20,069 nt of DNA, taken from NCBI GenBank assembly GCA_958439155.1, contig CAUBUJ010000015.1, positions 1-20,069 on the forward strand, written 5' to 3'. Position 1 is the first letter of the stretch. Each line of letters opens with the position of its first letter. Position numbers and translations under genes: made by a program. A model generated the notes under the pieces. The model was not told the DNA's origin and made no database searches. It worked only from the letters and a program-made list of their open reading frames with translations. Origin of the DNA: an uncultured Veillonellaceae bacterium. GTDB taxonomy: Bacteria > Bacillota > Negativicutes > Veillonellales > Dialisteraceae. Below, in pieces: positions 1 to 6,566 of this stretch.

Positions 1-62
1 TACGTAAACAACACATGGCTTACTAACGACTCGATACGCTCTTTTAATTCTGTTTTATTCAT
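1..62 (-). CDS. Candidate immunity protein, N-terminal fragment (runs off window)
   Basis: The reading frame opens with ATG at 62-60 and reads MNKTELKERIESLVSHVLFT up to the window edge, so only about 20 residues are visible. The start overlaps the stop of the upstream toxin-domain ORF in an ATGA arrangement. A GAGG Shine-Dalgarno-like stretch lies a few bases upstream, inside the toxin gene. Such tight coupling of a small downstream gene to a polymorphic toxin domain is the usual layout of toxin and immunity genes. The function is inferred from position only. The fragment is AT-rich like the toxin ORF and unlike the rest of the window, which suggests the two moved together. Confidence 0.55.
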   Translation of the reverse strand, partial: MNKTELKERIESLVSHVLFT

Positions 63-433
63 AATATATCCTCATTCTCCTTTCGTTCTTCATCTGTAAG
101 TTCTCGAGTTGTTCTCTTCATCAAATTTTCATTGGCATCATATTCATAATCATGCGCATGCTCTCCATGTTTTCCATAGGGATGCATTTTAGGATTACCA
201 TGGTCGAAATTACTGATCTGTTTGTATTGTAGCCCATCGTTCCCATAATAATTTCGGTCAATTCCACCCTTCTTATGACGGAATTCTGTTATAGTATTCG
301 GAGGTCCCTTTAGAGTGAGGTGATCTACTTGTATTATATCATTTTTATTTGAGGTTTTCTGCGTATTATCTGCCTTTGAGGTAGTATTATGCTGTTGTTT
401 CTGCCACTTCTCCAGTGTCTGCGTCTTGTCCAC
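59..433 (-). CDS. Polymorphic toxin C-terminal domain, orphan or truncated (Ntox24-like)
   Basis: This 124-residue frame, counted from a GTG at 433, has a low-complexity polar N-terminus (about 1-35) followed by a compact domain. The domain contains GPPN at 43-46, RNYYGNDG at 60-67 and a histidine-rich block, DHGNPKMHPYGKHGEHAHDYEY, near 77-98. From memory this arrangement resembles polymorphic toxin type 24-like domains found at the C-termini of contact-dependent toxins; the assignment is by pattern only. There is no signal peptide and no good ribosome binding site before the GTG. The same frame continues upstream past a TGA at 448-446 into a GC-richer relic, so this is probably the detached end of a larger gene. 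It overlaps the candidate immunity gene by ATGA. Base composition is clearly AT-richer than neighbouring genes, a sign of transfer. Whether it is translated is uncertain. Confidence 0.5.
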   Translation of the reverse strand: MDKTQTLEKWQKQQHNTTSKADNTQKTSNKNDIIQVDHLTLKGPPNTITEFRHKKGGIDRNYYGNDGLQYKQISNFDHGNPKMHPYGKHGEHAHDYEYDANENLMKRTTRELTDEERKENEDIL

Positions 434-445
434 AAAGATAGACTT

Positions 446-637
446 TCAATCCTTGTAGGGCATATCCGGCACGTAGACCGTCTTGTTTTTCGCGTCCCGT
501 GCCGCCCGGAGGGTGCCGTCTTTTCCGTAGCAGGGCACCGTGGTGGACCGGCAGTGTACATGGTGCGGAGGCGGTGTTGTGCCATCATGCCGGAAGCGCC
601 GATCATCACACTCCCCCCCCGCCGATATACGCAATCA
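446..637 (-). pseudogene. Relic upstream of the toxin domain, ended by in-frame TGA
   Basis: Between the groEL terminator and the toxin domain lies a GC-rich stretch in the same reading frame as the toxin ORF. Its best-looking part ends in AKNKTVYVPDMPYKD and then TGA at 448-446, after which the frame continues KSIFVDKTQTLEKWQ into the toxin domain. A CGA-to-TGA change would be enough to create this stop. Farther upstream the frame looks poor, and a neighbouring frame (VMIGASGMMAQHRLRTMYTAG) looks more protein-like, suggesting a frameshift; a run of eight G (minus strand, 613-620) lies there. I read this as the decayed 3' part of the main body of a toxin or adhesin gene. I do not recognise the family, and chance open frames remain possible. 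Confidence 0.4.
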
Positions 638-676
638 AAAAAGAAGCCCTGCAGCATCTTGCAGAGCTTCTTTTTT
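637..676 (-). terminator. Intrinsic terminator of groESL
   Basis: Inverted repeat with outer arms AAAAAAGAAGC (637-647) and GCTTCTTTTTT (666-676), and an inner CTGCA/TGCAG pairing. Read on the minus strand it is a hairpin ending in a run of T, about 30 bases after the groEL stop. Confidence 0.9.
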
Positions 677-707
677 ATTGGTTATTTATGGATGTTTCCT
701 CAAGGGA

Positions 708-2342
708 TTACATCATGCCGCCCATTCCGCCTGCCGGCATCGGGGGCATAGCCGGTTTTTCTTCCGGGATGTCGCCGACGATGGCTTCGGTGGTGAGTAC
801 GAGGGCTGCGATGGATGCAGCGTTCTGGAGAGCGGTACGGGTGACCTTGGCCGGATCTACGATGCCTGCTTTGATCATGTCTTCGTACTTGTCTTCTGCC
901 GCGTTGTAGCCTACACCCTTGGCTGCTTCTTTCACCTTGCTTGCTACAATGGAGCCTTCCTGGCCTGCGTTGTCAGCGATCTGACGAACAGGAGCTTCGA
1001 TGGCGTGACGAACCAGGTTGATGCCGGTCTGTACGTCTCCTTCTTCGTGGAGGTCGTCCAGTTTATCTTCAATGTCAATGAGGGTGGTGCCGCCGCCTGC
1101 GACAATACCTTCTTCTACAGCCGCGCGGGTAGCGTTCAGCGCATCTTCAATGCGGAGTCTCTTATCCTTCATTTCCACTTCGGTCGCCGCGCCGACTTCG
1201 ATGACAGCTACGCCGCCGGCGAGTTTGGCCAGACGTTCCTGGAGTTTATCCTTGTCGAACTGGGAAACCGTTTCTGCCAGCTGGGTGCGGATTTCGTTGA
1301 CACGGTTCTTAATGGCTTCTTTCCGTTCTGCCGCTTCTTTGTCGCTCACGATGACAGTGGTGTTGTCCTTGGTGATGCGGATCTGATGGCAGGTGCCCAG
1401 ATCTTCCACAGTTGCGGAGCTGAGCTTGCGGCCCATATCCTGGCTGATGACCTGGCCGCCAGTGAGAATGGCGATATCCTGGAGCATCGCTTTACGGCGG
1501 TCACCAAAGCCCGGAGCTTTGACAGCGGCGCATTTGAATGTGCCTCTGAGGCGGTTCACCACGAGGGTGGCAAGAGCTTCGCCTTCCACGTCTTCTGCGA
1601 TGATGAGAAGTTCCTTGCCGGCCTGTACGACTTTTTCGAGGAGCGGCAGGATGTCCTGGAGCATGGTAATCTTCTGGTCAGTGATGAGGACGAAGGGATC
1701 GTTCATGACACATTCCATCTTGTCAGGATCGGTCACCATGTACGGGCTGAGGTAGCCGCGGTCAAACTGCATGCCTTCGGTGAATTTCAGCTTCGTTTCC
1801 ATGGTCTTGGATTCTTCTACGTTGATGATGCCATCTTTGCCAACTTTTTCCATAGCGTCAGCAATGAGGCCGCCAATAGTAGCATCTGCTGCGGAAATGG
1901 AAGCAACCTGGGCAATGTCGTCACGGGTGGTCACCGGTTTTGCGAGCTTCTTGATTTCCTTGACAAGTACAGCCACTGCCTGTTCGATGCCCTTCTTCAG
2001 GACCATCGGGTTCGCGCCGGCTGCTACGTTTCTCATGCCTTCATGAATCATGGACTGCGCCAGGAGGGTAGCGGTGGTGGTGCCGTCGCCGGCTACGTCA
2101 TTGGTCTTGGTGGCGACTTCTTTGACCAGCTGGGCACCCATGTTTTCAAAAGGATCCTTCAGCTCAATTTCACGGGCAATGGATACGCCGTCGTTTACGA
2201 TGTTGGGAGCGCCGAATTTCTTGTCCAGCACTACATTGCGGCCTTTCGGTCCGAGTGTAATTTTTACAGCGTTCGCCAGCTGGTCAACGCCTTTGAGAAG
2301 AGCCGCACGGGCTTCTTCGTTATACAGTACTTTCTTAGCCAT
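708..2342 (-). CDS. groEL: Chaperonin GroEL (60 kDa subunit)
   Basis: This is a full-length chaperonin of 544 residues, the usual size. GroEL forms a double ring of 14 subunits in the cytoplasm and folds proteins in an ATP-driven cycle with the GroES lid. Visible marks are the N-terminal MAKKVLYNEEAR, the nucleotide-binding GPKGRNV near 31-37, GDGTTTA near 85-91 with the catalytic aspartate, the family signature AAVEEGIVAGGG, and the flexible GGMGGMM tail. The ATG at 2342 follows an AAGGAGTG ribosome binding site. It sits 26 bases after groES in the same operon and is followed by a strong terminator. Control is expected from the HrcA/CIRCE operator upstream of groES. Nothing is unusual in the sequence. 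Confidence 0.99.
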   Translation of the reverse strand: MAKKVLYNEEARAALLKGVDQLANAVKITLGPKGRNVVLDKKFGAPNIVNDGVSIAREIELKDPFENMGAQLVKEVATKTNDVAGDGTTTATLLAQSMIHEGMRNVAAGANPMVLKKGIEQAVAVLVKEIKKLAKPVTTRDDIAQVASISAADATIGGLIADAMEKVGKDGIINVEESKTMETKLKFTEGMQFDRGYLSPYMVTDPDKMECVMNDPFVLITDQKITMLQDILPLLEKVVQAGKELLIIAEDVEGEALATLVVNRLRGTFKCAAVKAPGFGDRRKAMLQDIAILTGGQVISQDMGRKLSSATVEDLGTCHQIRITKDNTTVIVSDKEAAERKEAIKNRVNEIRTQLAETVSQFDKDKLQERLAKLAGGVAVIEVGAATEVEMKDKRLRIEDALNATRAAVEEGIVAGGGTTLIDIEDKLDDLHEEGDVQTGINLVRHAIEAPVRQIADNAGQEGSIVASKVKEAAKGVGYNAAEDKYEDMIKAGIVDPAKVTRTALQNAASIAALVLTTEAIVGDIPEEKPAMPPMPAGGMGGMM

Positions 2343-2368
2343 TTATGTCACTCCTTATATGCGATCAA

Positions 2369-2650
2369 TCAGAATACACCGAGAATATCCCGTTCGGTGA
2401 TGAGCAGCAGATGTTTGCCGTTCTCGTCGATATCCGTACCGGAGTACTTCGCGAAGAGCACTTCATCTCCTACTTTCACTTCCATAGGAATGCGCTGTCC
2501 ATTGTCGGCAATTTTGCCGGCGCCAACAGCGAGGACTTTGCCTTTCTGGGATTTTTTCTGTGCTGTATCCGGCAGCAGGATGCCGCCTTTGGTCTTTGTT
2601 TCTTCTTCCTGAACTTCGATCAGAACACGGTCTGCTAATGGTTTTAACAT
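2369..2650 (-). CDS. groES: Co-chaperonin GroES (10 kDa lid)
   Basis: This 93-residue protein starts MLKPLADRVLIEVQEEE and ends ERDILGVF. GroES forms a seven-membered ring that caps GroEL. The glycine-rich mobile-loop region (ETKTKGGILLPDTAQ, about 17-31) that contacts GroEL is clear. The start is placed at the ATG 2650-2648 because it follows a strong AAGGAGG site at the right distance; an in-frame extension of ten residues upstream would run into the CIRCE operator and lacks family similarity. It is the first gene of the groES-groEL operon. Confidence 0.98.
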   Translation of the reverse strand: MLKPLADRVLIEVQEEETKTKGGILLPDTAQKKSQKGKVLAVGAGKIADNGQRIPMEVKVGDEVLFAKYSGTDIDENGKHLLLITERDILGVF

Positions 2651-2669
2651 TTCAATTCCTCCTTCATTA

Positions 2670-2696
2670 TTAGCACTCACTATTCACGAGTGCTAA
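2670..2696. promoter_or_regulatory. CIRCE operator (HrcA binding site)
   Basis: Perfect match to the CIRCE consensus: TTAGCACTC (2670-2678), a nine-base spacer, then GAGTGCTAA (2688-2696). It lies between the groES promoter and start codon. In Firmicutes this element is bound by the HrcA repressor, which is released on heat stress. hrcA itself is not in the window. Confidence 0.98.
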
Positions 2697-2707
2697 CTTA
2701 CATTCAT

Positions 2708-2736
2708 ATAATACCCAAATCCGTCAAGAAATGCAA
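2708..2736 (-). promoter_or_regulatory. Sigma-A type promoter of groESL
   Basis: On the minus strand a TTGCAT -35 box (2736-2731) is followed after exactly 17 bases by a TATTAT -10 box (2713-2708). Transcription would begin just ahead of the CIRCE operator, as in other HrcA-controlled groESL operons. A TTGACG inside the spacer is not well placed for any -10. Confidence 0.75.
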
Positions 2737-2781
2737 GGGGATAGATGAAATATTTTTGGAAAAACATTGGGAAATCTGTTT

Positions 2782-4089
2782 TCAATGAATCCGGGAGGTT
2801 TCTCCCGACAGGGCTTCCCTGAGATAGACCGGCCCTATCGTCACCCGGCCGTGCCGGATGGAGAGAGCGTCGGTGGTAACGTCCCCCATGGCCAGGGAAA
2901 TCACCACGTCCCGGAAGCGCAGTGTGCCGCCGCTTCGGTCAAAGGATCCTGAAATTTTGGAAAAAGGGAGCATATGGTAGCGTCCGCTGCCGGAGAGAAA
3001 GCTTCCCCATACTTCCTGCGGCGCGCCCCGCCCGGCAGAGGCCATGTGAAGGTCCAGGTCCACGTCGCACCGGAGCTGGAAATCTCTGGCCGCCATGCCG
3101 CCCTGGAGGCCCTGTCCCTGGAGATGGGCCTCATAGGCTTTCGTACCCAGATGGAACTGTCCCTCCCCGAGGGCGCGTCCGCCGAATACATCCGCTGTCA
3201 CCTGGGAAGCGATAAGGATCCCTCCTTCATAATGAAACTTCCCTTTTACATTTTCAAAAGGAAGCGCCGGCATGGTGAGTGTTTTCATTTCGAGAGTCCC
3301 GTCGATCACCGGCCGGCGGAGATCACCACGGATCGTTCCGTAAACCGAGGCGGGATCAGAAATCCCCATGCCCGGATCCAGCGAAGAAGGATCACACCCG
3401 GTCACTGCGAGGGTCATGCGGTACTGCGGCTCTTCCCGGGTAAAATCCACTCTCCCTTTCAGAACCAGCTGCTGCGCCTGTACTGTCCCTGTAAAAGGAC
3501 CGGTCAGCAGATCCAGGTCCATATATTGTTTCGTATCTGCCTTTACTTTCAGGTCAACGCCGGTCATCTGGAAATCCCGCCCCGGCGCGTCCACCTGGAT
3601 GGTGCCGTTCTGGAAATGAAGCGCGCACTGAAAAGGCCGGTTCCCCATGGCTCCTGTCAGATGGATCGCCTCTTTCTTCCCGCCCTTTTCAGGCTTCACA
3701 TAGAGAAGGCGCATCTGGTCATCGAAGAGGAGGTGCACATAGGCGCCGGTCATGCGCACCTCAGTGACAGACATCGTACCGATATGGCCGGTTAGAATGT
3801 CCCAGGGCTTGATGGAAATCTGGAGGGACGGAATGTCTGCCAGCACCTGTCCTTCTTCTCCCGTCCAGTGGAGATTTTCTATATGAACCCGTCCCAGAAG
3901 ATCCGCGGAGATCCGGCCTGCCGTGACGCGTCCAGGGAAGATATCCCGCTCTGCCGCAGTGTCATTGAAAATATCGGCGGCTTTGAAAGTGAGAAGCCAG
4001 CAGGCGCCATAAAAAAGAAGAGCCGCCGCAAGGATTGCCGCGATGACATACCGCAGCCGCCGCGTCGTTTTGCTGATCCATTGCCCCAT
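2782..4089 (-). CDS. AsmA/TamB-like envelope protein, inner-membrane anchored
   Basis: The 435-residue product begins MGQWISKTTRRLRYV, a short basic N-terminus followed by one hydrophobic segment (about 13-33), and then a long soluble part expected outside the inner membrane. The soluble part is rich in short alternating beta strands with phrases such as GRISADLLGRVHIENLHW, VTEVRMTGAYVHL and VKGKFHYEGG. This pattern is typical of AsmA, TamB and related proteins that span the periplasm and help move or place lipids or outer-membrane proteins. It fits a diderm Firmicute. The ATG at 4089 follows an AAAGGCGGTG site and sits just before the membrane segment; longer in-frame starts would overlap the divergent promoter. 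No clear terminator follows it before groES. The family call is by pattern only, and the precise role is unknown. Confidence 0.6.
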   Translation of the reverse strand: MGQWISKTTRRLRYVIAAILAAALLFYGACWLLTFKAADIFNDTAAERDIFPGRVTAGRISADLLGRVHIENLHWTGEEGQVLADIPSLQISIKPWDILTGHIGTMSVTEVRMTGAYVHLLFDDQMRLLYVKPEKGGKKEAIHLTGAMGNRPFQCALHFQNGTIQVDAPGRDFQMTGVDLKVKADTKQYMDLDLLTGPFTGTVQAQQLVLKGRVDFTREEPQYRMTLAVTGCDPSSLDPGMGISDPASVYGTIRGDLRRPVIDGTLEMKTLTMPALPFENVKGKFHYEGGILIASQVTADVFGGRALGEGQFHLGTKAYEAHLQGQGLQGGMAARDFQLRCDVDLDLHMASAGRGAPQEVWGSFLSGSGRYHMLPFSKISGSFDRSGGTLRFRDVVISLAMGDVTTDALSIRHGRVTIGPVYLREALSGETSRIH

Positions 4090-4114
4090 GCCGGTCACCG
4101 CCTTTCTTTTCTTA

Positions 4115-4120
4115 ATTGTA
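4115..4120 (-). promoter_or_regulatory. Probable extended -10 promoter of the AsmA-like gene
   Basis: On the minus strand TGTTACAAT fits an extended -10 (TGn then TACAAT at 4120-4115), about 25 bases before the start codon. No good -35 box is seen. It is back to back with the promoter of the GNAT gene. Confidence 0.5.
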
Positions 4121-4152
4121 ACACAGCGCTCCCCAGCGGGCTGCCGCTGCAT

Positions 4153-4160
4153 GGTATAAT
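4153..4160 (+). promoter_or_regulatory. Probable extended -10 promoter of the GNAT gene
   Basis: TGGTATAAT has a perfect TATAAT (4155-4160) with a preceding TGn. The -35 region is poor, which is usual for extended -10 promoters. The GNAT start codon lies about 35 bases downstream, after an AGGAGG site at 4184-4189. Confidence 0.65.
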
Positions 4161-4195
4161 GAAATACTCTATGCGGTTCATAGCAGGAGGCACCT

Positions 4196-4642
4196 ATGAG
4201 AATCATAGCAGCAAAAACAGAAGATATAGAAGCGCTCTACGCGATGCAGAATCTCGCTTTTGAAAGCGAAGCCTCCATGATCGGGAATCGGGAGGTTCCA
4301 GCACTCCAGGAGACAGCCGCCCATTTCCGTTCTGATTTCCCCCACTGGATCACTTTGAAGGCTGTAGATGAAGACGGCACTCTCTGCGGCGCTGTCCGCT
4401 TCCGTGAGGACGGCGGAATCATCGATGTGGGCCGGCTCATGGTTCATCCCCAGTGCCGCCGGCAGGGGCTGGCAAAAGCGCTTCTTTCCGCGGCAGATGA
4501 AGCGTTTCCATCCACGGTAAAAGAGCTCTGCACCTGTACCCGGAGCTGGACCAATATCCTCCTCTATACGTCCATGGGATACCGTCCGGTAAAGACCGTG
4601 ACAGAAAAGAGCGGCCTCTCCTTCGTGTATATGCGGAAATGA
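4196..4642 (+). CDS. GNAT family N-acetyltransferase
   Basis: This 148-residue protein matches the GNAT fold, which transfers an acetyl group from acetyl-CoA to an amine. The acetyl-CoA binding motif A is clear as VGRLMVHPQCRRQGLAKALL (about 78-97), with the RRQGLA pyrophosphate loop. The later LLYTSMGYRPV (about 122-132) is the usual motif B region. The substrate cannot be read from the sequence. The ATG at 4196 follows AGGAGG at optimal spacing. It is a single-gene unit, divergent from the AsmA-like gene and convergent with the second kdpA, with a shared terminator after it. Confidence 0.9.
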   Translation: MRIIAAKTEDIEALYAMQNLAFESEASMIGNREVPALQETAAHFRSDFPHWITLKAVDEDGTLCGAVRFREDGGIIDVGRLMVHPQCRRQGLAKALLSAADEAFPSTVKELCTCTRSWTNILLYTSMGYRPVKTVTEKSGLSFVYMRK

Positions 4643-4654
4643 GATTTCCCCCAT

Positions 4655-4716
4655 CAAAAAACTGACCATTCCTGCTGATTTCTGGCAAAGAACCAGCGAA
4701 ATGGTCAGTTTTCTTT
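4655..4716. terminator. Bidirectional terminator between GNAT gene and second kdpA
   Basis: Arms AACTGACCATT (4660-4670) and AATGGTCAGTT (4700-4710) are perfectly complementary. An A run lies on the left and a T-rich run on the right, so the hairpin can stop transcription from both converging genes. Confidence 0.85.
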
Positions 4717-4732
4717 TCCCTTCCTTCGTCTC

Positions 4733-6442
4733 TTAGAAGAGGACTCCTTCCATCATGAGGAGATGCTCCACAACCGGTCCGAGAGACAGCGCAGGGAAGA
4801 AGGTGAGCGCTCCCGTGATCAGAGCCACCGCGATCAGAAGGCCCACAAACATGGGGCTCCCTGTATCAAAGGTACCGGCTGTGGCTGGGACAATTTTTTG
4901 CCGCGCCAGGCACCCTGCGAGCGCCAGGATGGGGAGAATCACAGCGAAGCGTCCAATGAAGATAGACAGTCCCAGAAGGAGATCATAGAAAAGGGTATTC
5001 ACTGTGAGACCGGCGAAGGCGGAGCCATTGTTGTCGAAGGCAGACGCATAGGCGTAAATGATTTCCGACAGGCCATGAGGACCATTGTTGTTCAGGCCCG
5101 CCAGGCCTGCTTCGGTCACAGAGGAAATGGCCGCATTGATGAGAATGCCGCAGGCAGGAATGAGAAGCGCAATCATAGCGAGGCGTATTTCATTCTCGCC
5201 AATCTTTTTCCCGAGATATTCCGGAGTGCGGCCTACCATGAGACCGATAATGAAAATGGTCATGAGGACATAACTCATCATGCCATAGAAACCGGCGCCG
5301 ACACCGCCGAAAATCACTTCACCGATGACGATCTGCATCATCGGTACCATGCCGCCGATTGCGGTGAGGCTGTCGTGCATGTTATTGACCGCGCCGCAGG
5401 TGGTAGCTGTGGTCATCACCGTGAAGAGCACGGATCCGCCCATACCGAAGCGCACTTCCTTCCCTTCATAGGAAGTCGGCTGGGATACGCCGAGGGCGGC
5501 AAGATTTGGATTGCCTGCCGTTTCCGCCGCATAGCAGATGGCAAGCATTCCTAAGAAGAGAATTCCCATGGCTGCAAGAAGCACATAGCCCTGCTTCTTC
5601 GACCCCGCAAAGCGGCCGAATGTAAAAGGAATCCCGATGGAAATAATGAGACTCATCACCATTTCCAAGAAATTGGTAAAAGGCGTAGGATTTTCATAAG
5701 GATGGGCAGAATTGACATTGAAGAATCCGCCGCCGTTGGTACCAAATTCCTTGATCGCTTCCTGGGAAGCCACCGGCCCCTGGGCGATGGTCTGCTCTGC
5801 CCCGTCCAGCCCCGTCACTGTCACATAGTCAGAGAAATTCTGGGGCACGCCCTGGGAGGCAAGAATGAGGGCAAAAACGAAGCTCACCGGCAGGAGGAGA
5901 CGCACTACAATGCGCACCAGGTCCCGCCAGAAATTGCCGATCTCACTGGTCTCCCGGCGCGCCATAGCCCGGATGAGGGCTGCCGCTACGGCAATGCCTG
6001 TCGCAGCAGAAAGGAAATTCTGCACCGCGATCCCTGCCATCTGGGAGAAATAGGACAGGGTGGACTCTCCGCCGTAGGCCTGCCAGTCTGTGTTGGTCGT
6101 AATGGACACAGCCGTATTGAGCGCCAGATGCCAGTCAGGCGCGCCGAAATGCTCCGGATTCCACGGAAGGAATCCCTGGCAGACCTGGATCAGGTAAAGC
6201 AGAGCCATACCGAACAGATTGAAGACCATAAGGGCCAGGGCGTACTCTTTCCAGTTCATGTCACGCTTTACATTGTCCGAAAGCCCGCATACCCGGTAAA
6301 GCCCCCGCTCCACTGGTCCAAAGAACGCGTCTTCCCGCACCGGGTCTTCCTTGAAAATCCGGTACATATACTGACCTGCCAGTGCCCCGCCGGCAATGAT
6401 CACAACGAAATACACCGCGAACTCCAACAAATCCAAGTACAT
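4733..6442 (-). CDS. Second KdpA: potassium-translocating subunit paralogue
   Basis: This complete 569-residue protein is a close paralogue of the KdpA at 9212-10918 and aligns with it end to end. KdpA is the membrane subunit of the Kdp ATPase that selects and passes potassium. All four pore loops are present: TNTDWQAYGGE near 116-126, TNGGGFFN near 235-242, CGAVNN near 349-354 and NNGSAFAG near 471-478. Compared with the first copy, two positions carry aspartate: D119 (asparagine in copy 1) and D470 (glycine in copy 1). The ATG at 6442 follows an AGGGAGG site; an upstream in-frame extension lacks family similarity. It lies downstream of kdpC but is cut off from it by an intrinsic terminator, with a structured gap of about 125 bases. 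No KdpB or KdpC partner follows, so it would need to share those of the main operon. It could be an alternative subunit, a dosage copy, or under separate control. Confidence 0.95.
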   Translation of the reverse strand: MYLDLLEFAVYFVVIIAGGALAGQYMYRIFKEDPVREDAFFGPVERGLYRVCGLSDNVKRDMNWKEYALALMVFNLFGMALLYLIQVCQGFLPWNPEHFGAPDWHLALNTAVSITTNTDWQAYGGESTLSYFSQMAGIAVQNFLSAATGIAVAAALIRAMARRETSEIGNFWRDLVRIVVRLLLPVSFVFALILASQGVPQNFSDYVTVTGLDGAEQTIAQGPVASQEAIKEFGTNGGGFFNVNSAHPYENPTPFTNFLEMVMSLIISIGIPFTFGRFAGSKKQGYVLLAAMGILFLGMLAICYAAETAGNPNLAALGVSQPTSYEGKEVRFGMGGSVLFTVMTTATTCGAVNNMHDSLTAIGGMVPMMQIVIGEVIFGGVGAGFYGMMSYVLMTIFIIGLMVGRTPEYLGKKIGENEIRLAMIALLIPACGILINAAISSVTEAGLAGLNNNGPHGLSEIIYAYASAFDNNGSAFAGLTVNTLFYDLLLGLSIFIGRFAVILPILALAGCLARQKIVPATAGTFDTGSPMFVGLLIAVALITGALTFFPALSLGPVVEHLLMMEGVLF

Positions 6443-6482
6443 TCCATACCTCCCTTCCTCCAGCGGCGGCTGCGCCATCGCC

Positions 6483-6515
6483 GCAGGCATTGGAAGCCTG
6501 CCCGGACAAGCGGGC
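6483..6515 (-). promoter_or_regulatory. Two adjacent GC-rich hairpins in the leader of the second kdpA
   Basis: GCAGGC (6483-6488) pairs with GCCTGC (6496-6501) over a seven-base loop, and GCCCG (6500-6504) pairs with CGGGC (6511-6515). The two share bases 6500-6501, so they cannot both form in full. They lie between the kdpC terminator and the ribosome binding site of the second kdpA. A regulatory role is only inferred. Confidence 0.35.
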
Positions 6516-6522
6516 GGCAAAG

Positions 6523-6552
6523 AAAAAAGGACCCCTATACAAGGAGTCCTTT
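6523..6552 (-). terminator. Intrinsic terminator after kdpC
   Basis: On the minus strand AAAGGACTCC (6552-6543) pairs with GGGGTCCTTT (6535-6526), with one U-G pair, and is followed by a T run. It begins about 15 bases after the kdpC stop and would end most kdpFABC transcripts before the second kdpA. Confidence 0.85.
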
Positions 6553-6566
6553 CTCTATTTGTGAAA

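Noticed and set aside
540..2612. 690-codon open frame on the + strand opposite groESL
   Set aside because: It is the antisense shadow of groEL and groES, which are certain. It has no ribosome binding site, cysteine- and phenylalanine-rich composition unlike a real protein, and its length follows from codon bias of the true genes.
2722..2727. TTGACG as -35 box of groESL
   Set aside because: It is a better hexamer than TTGCAT but lies only eight bases from TATTAT, and no suitable -10 lies 16-18 bases from it.
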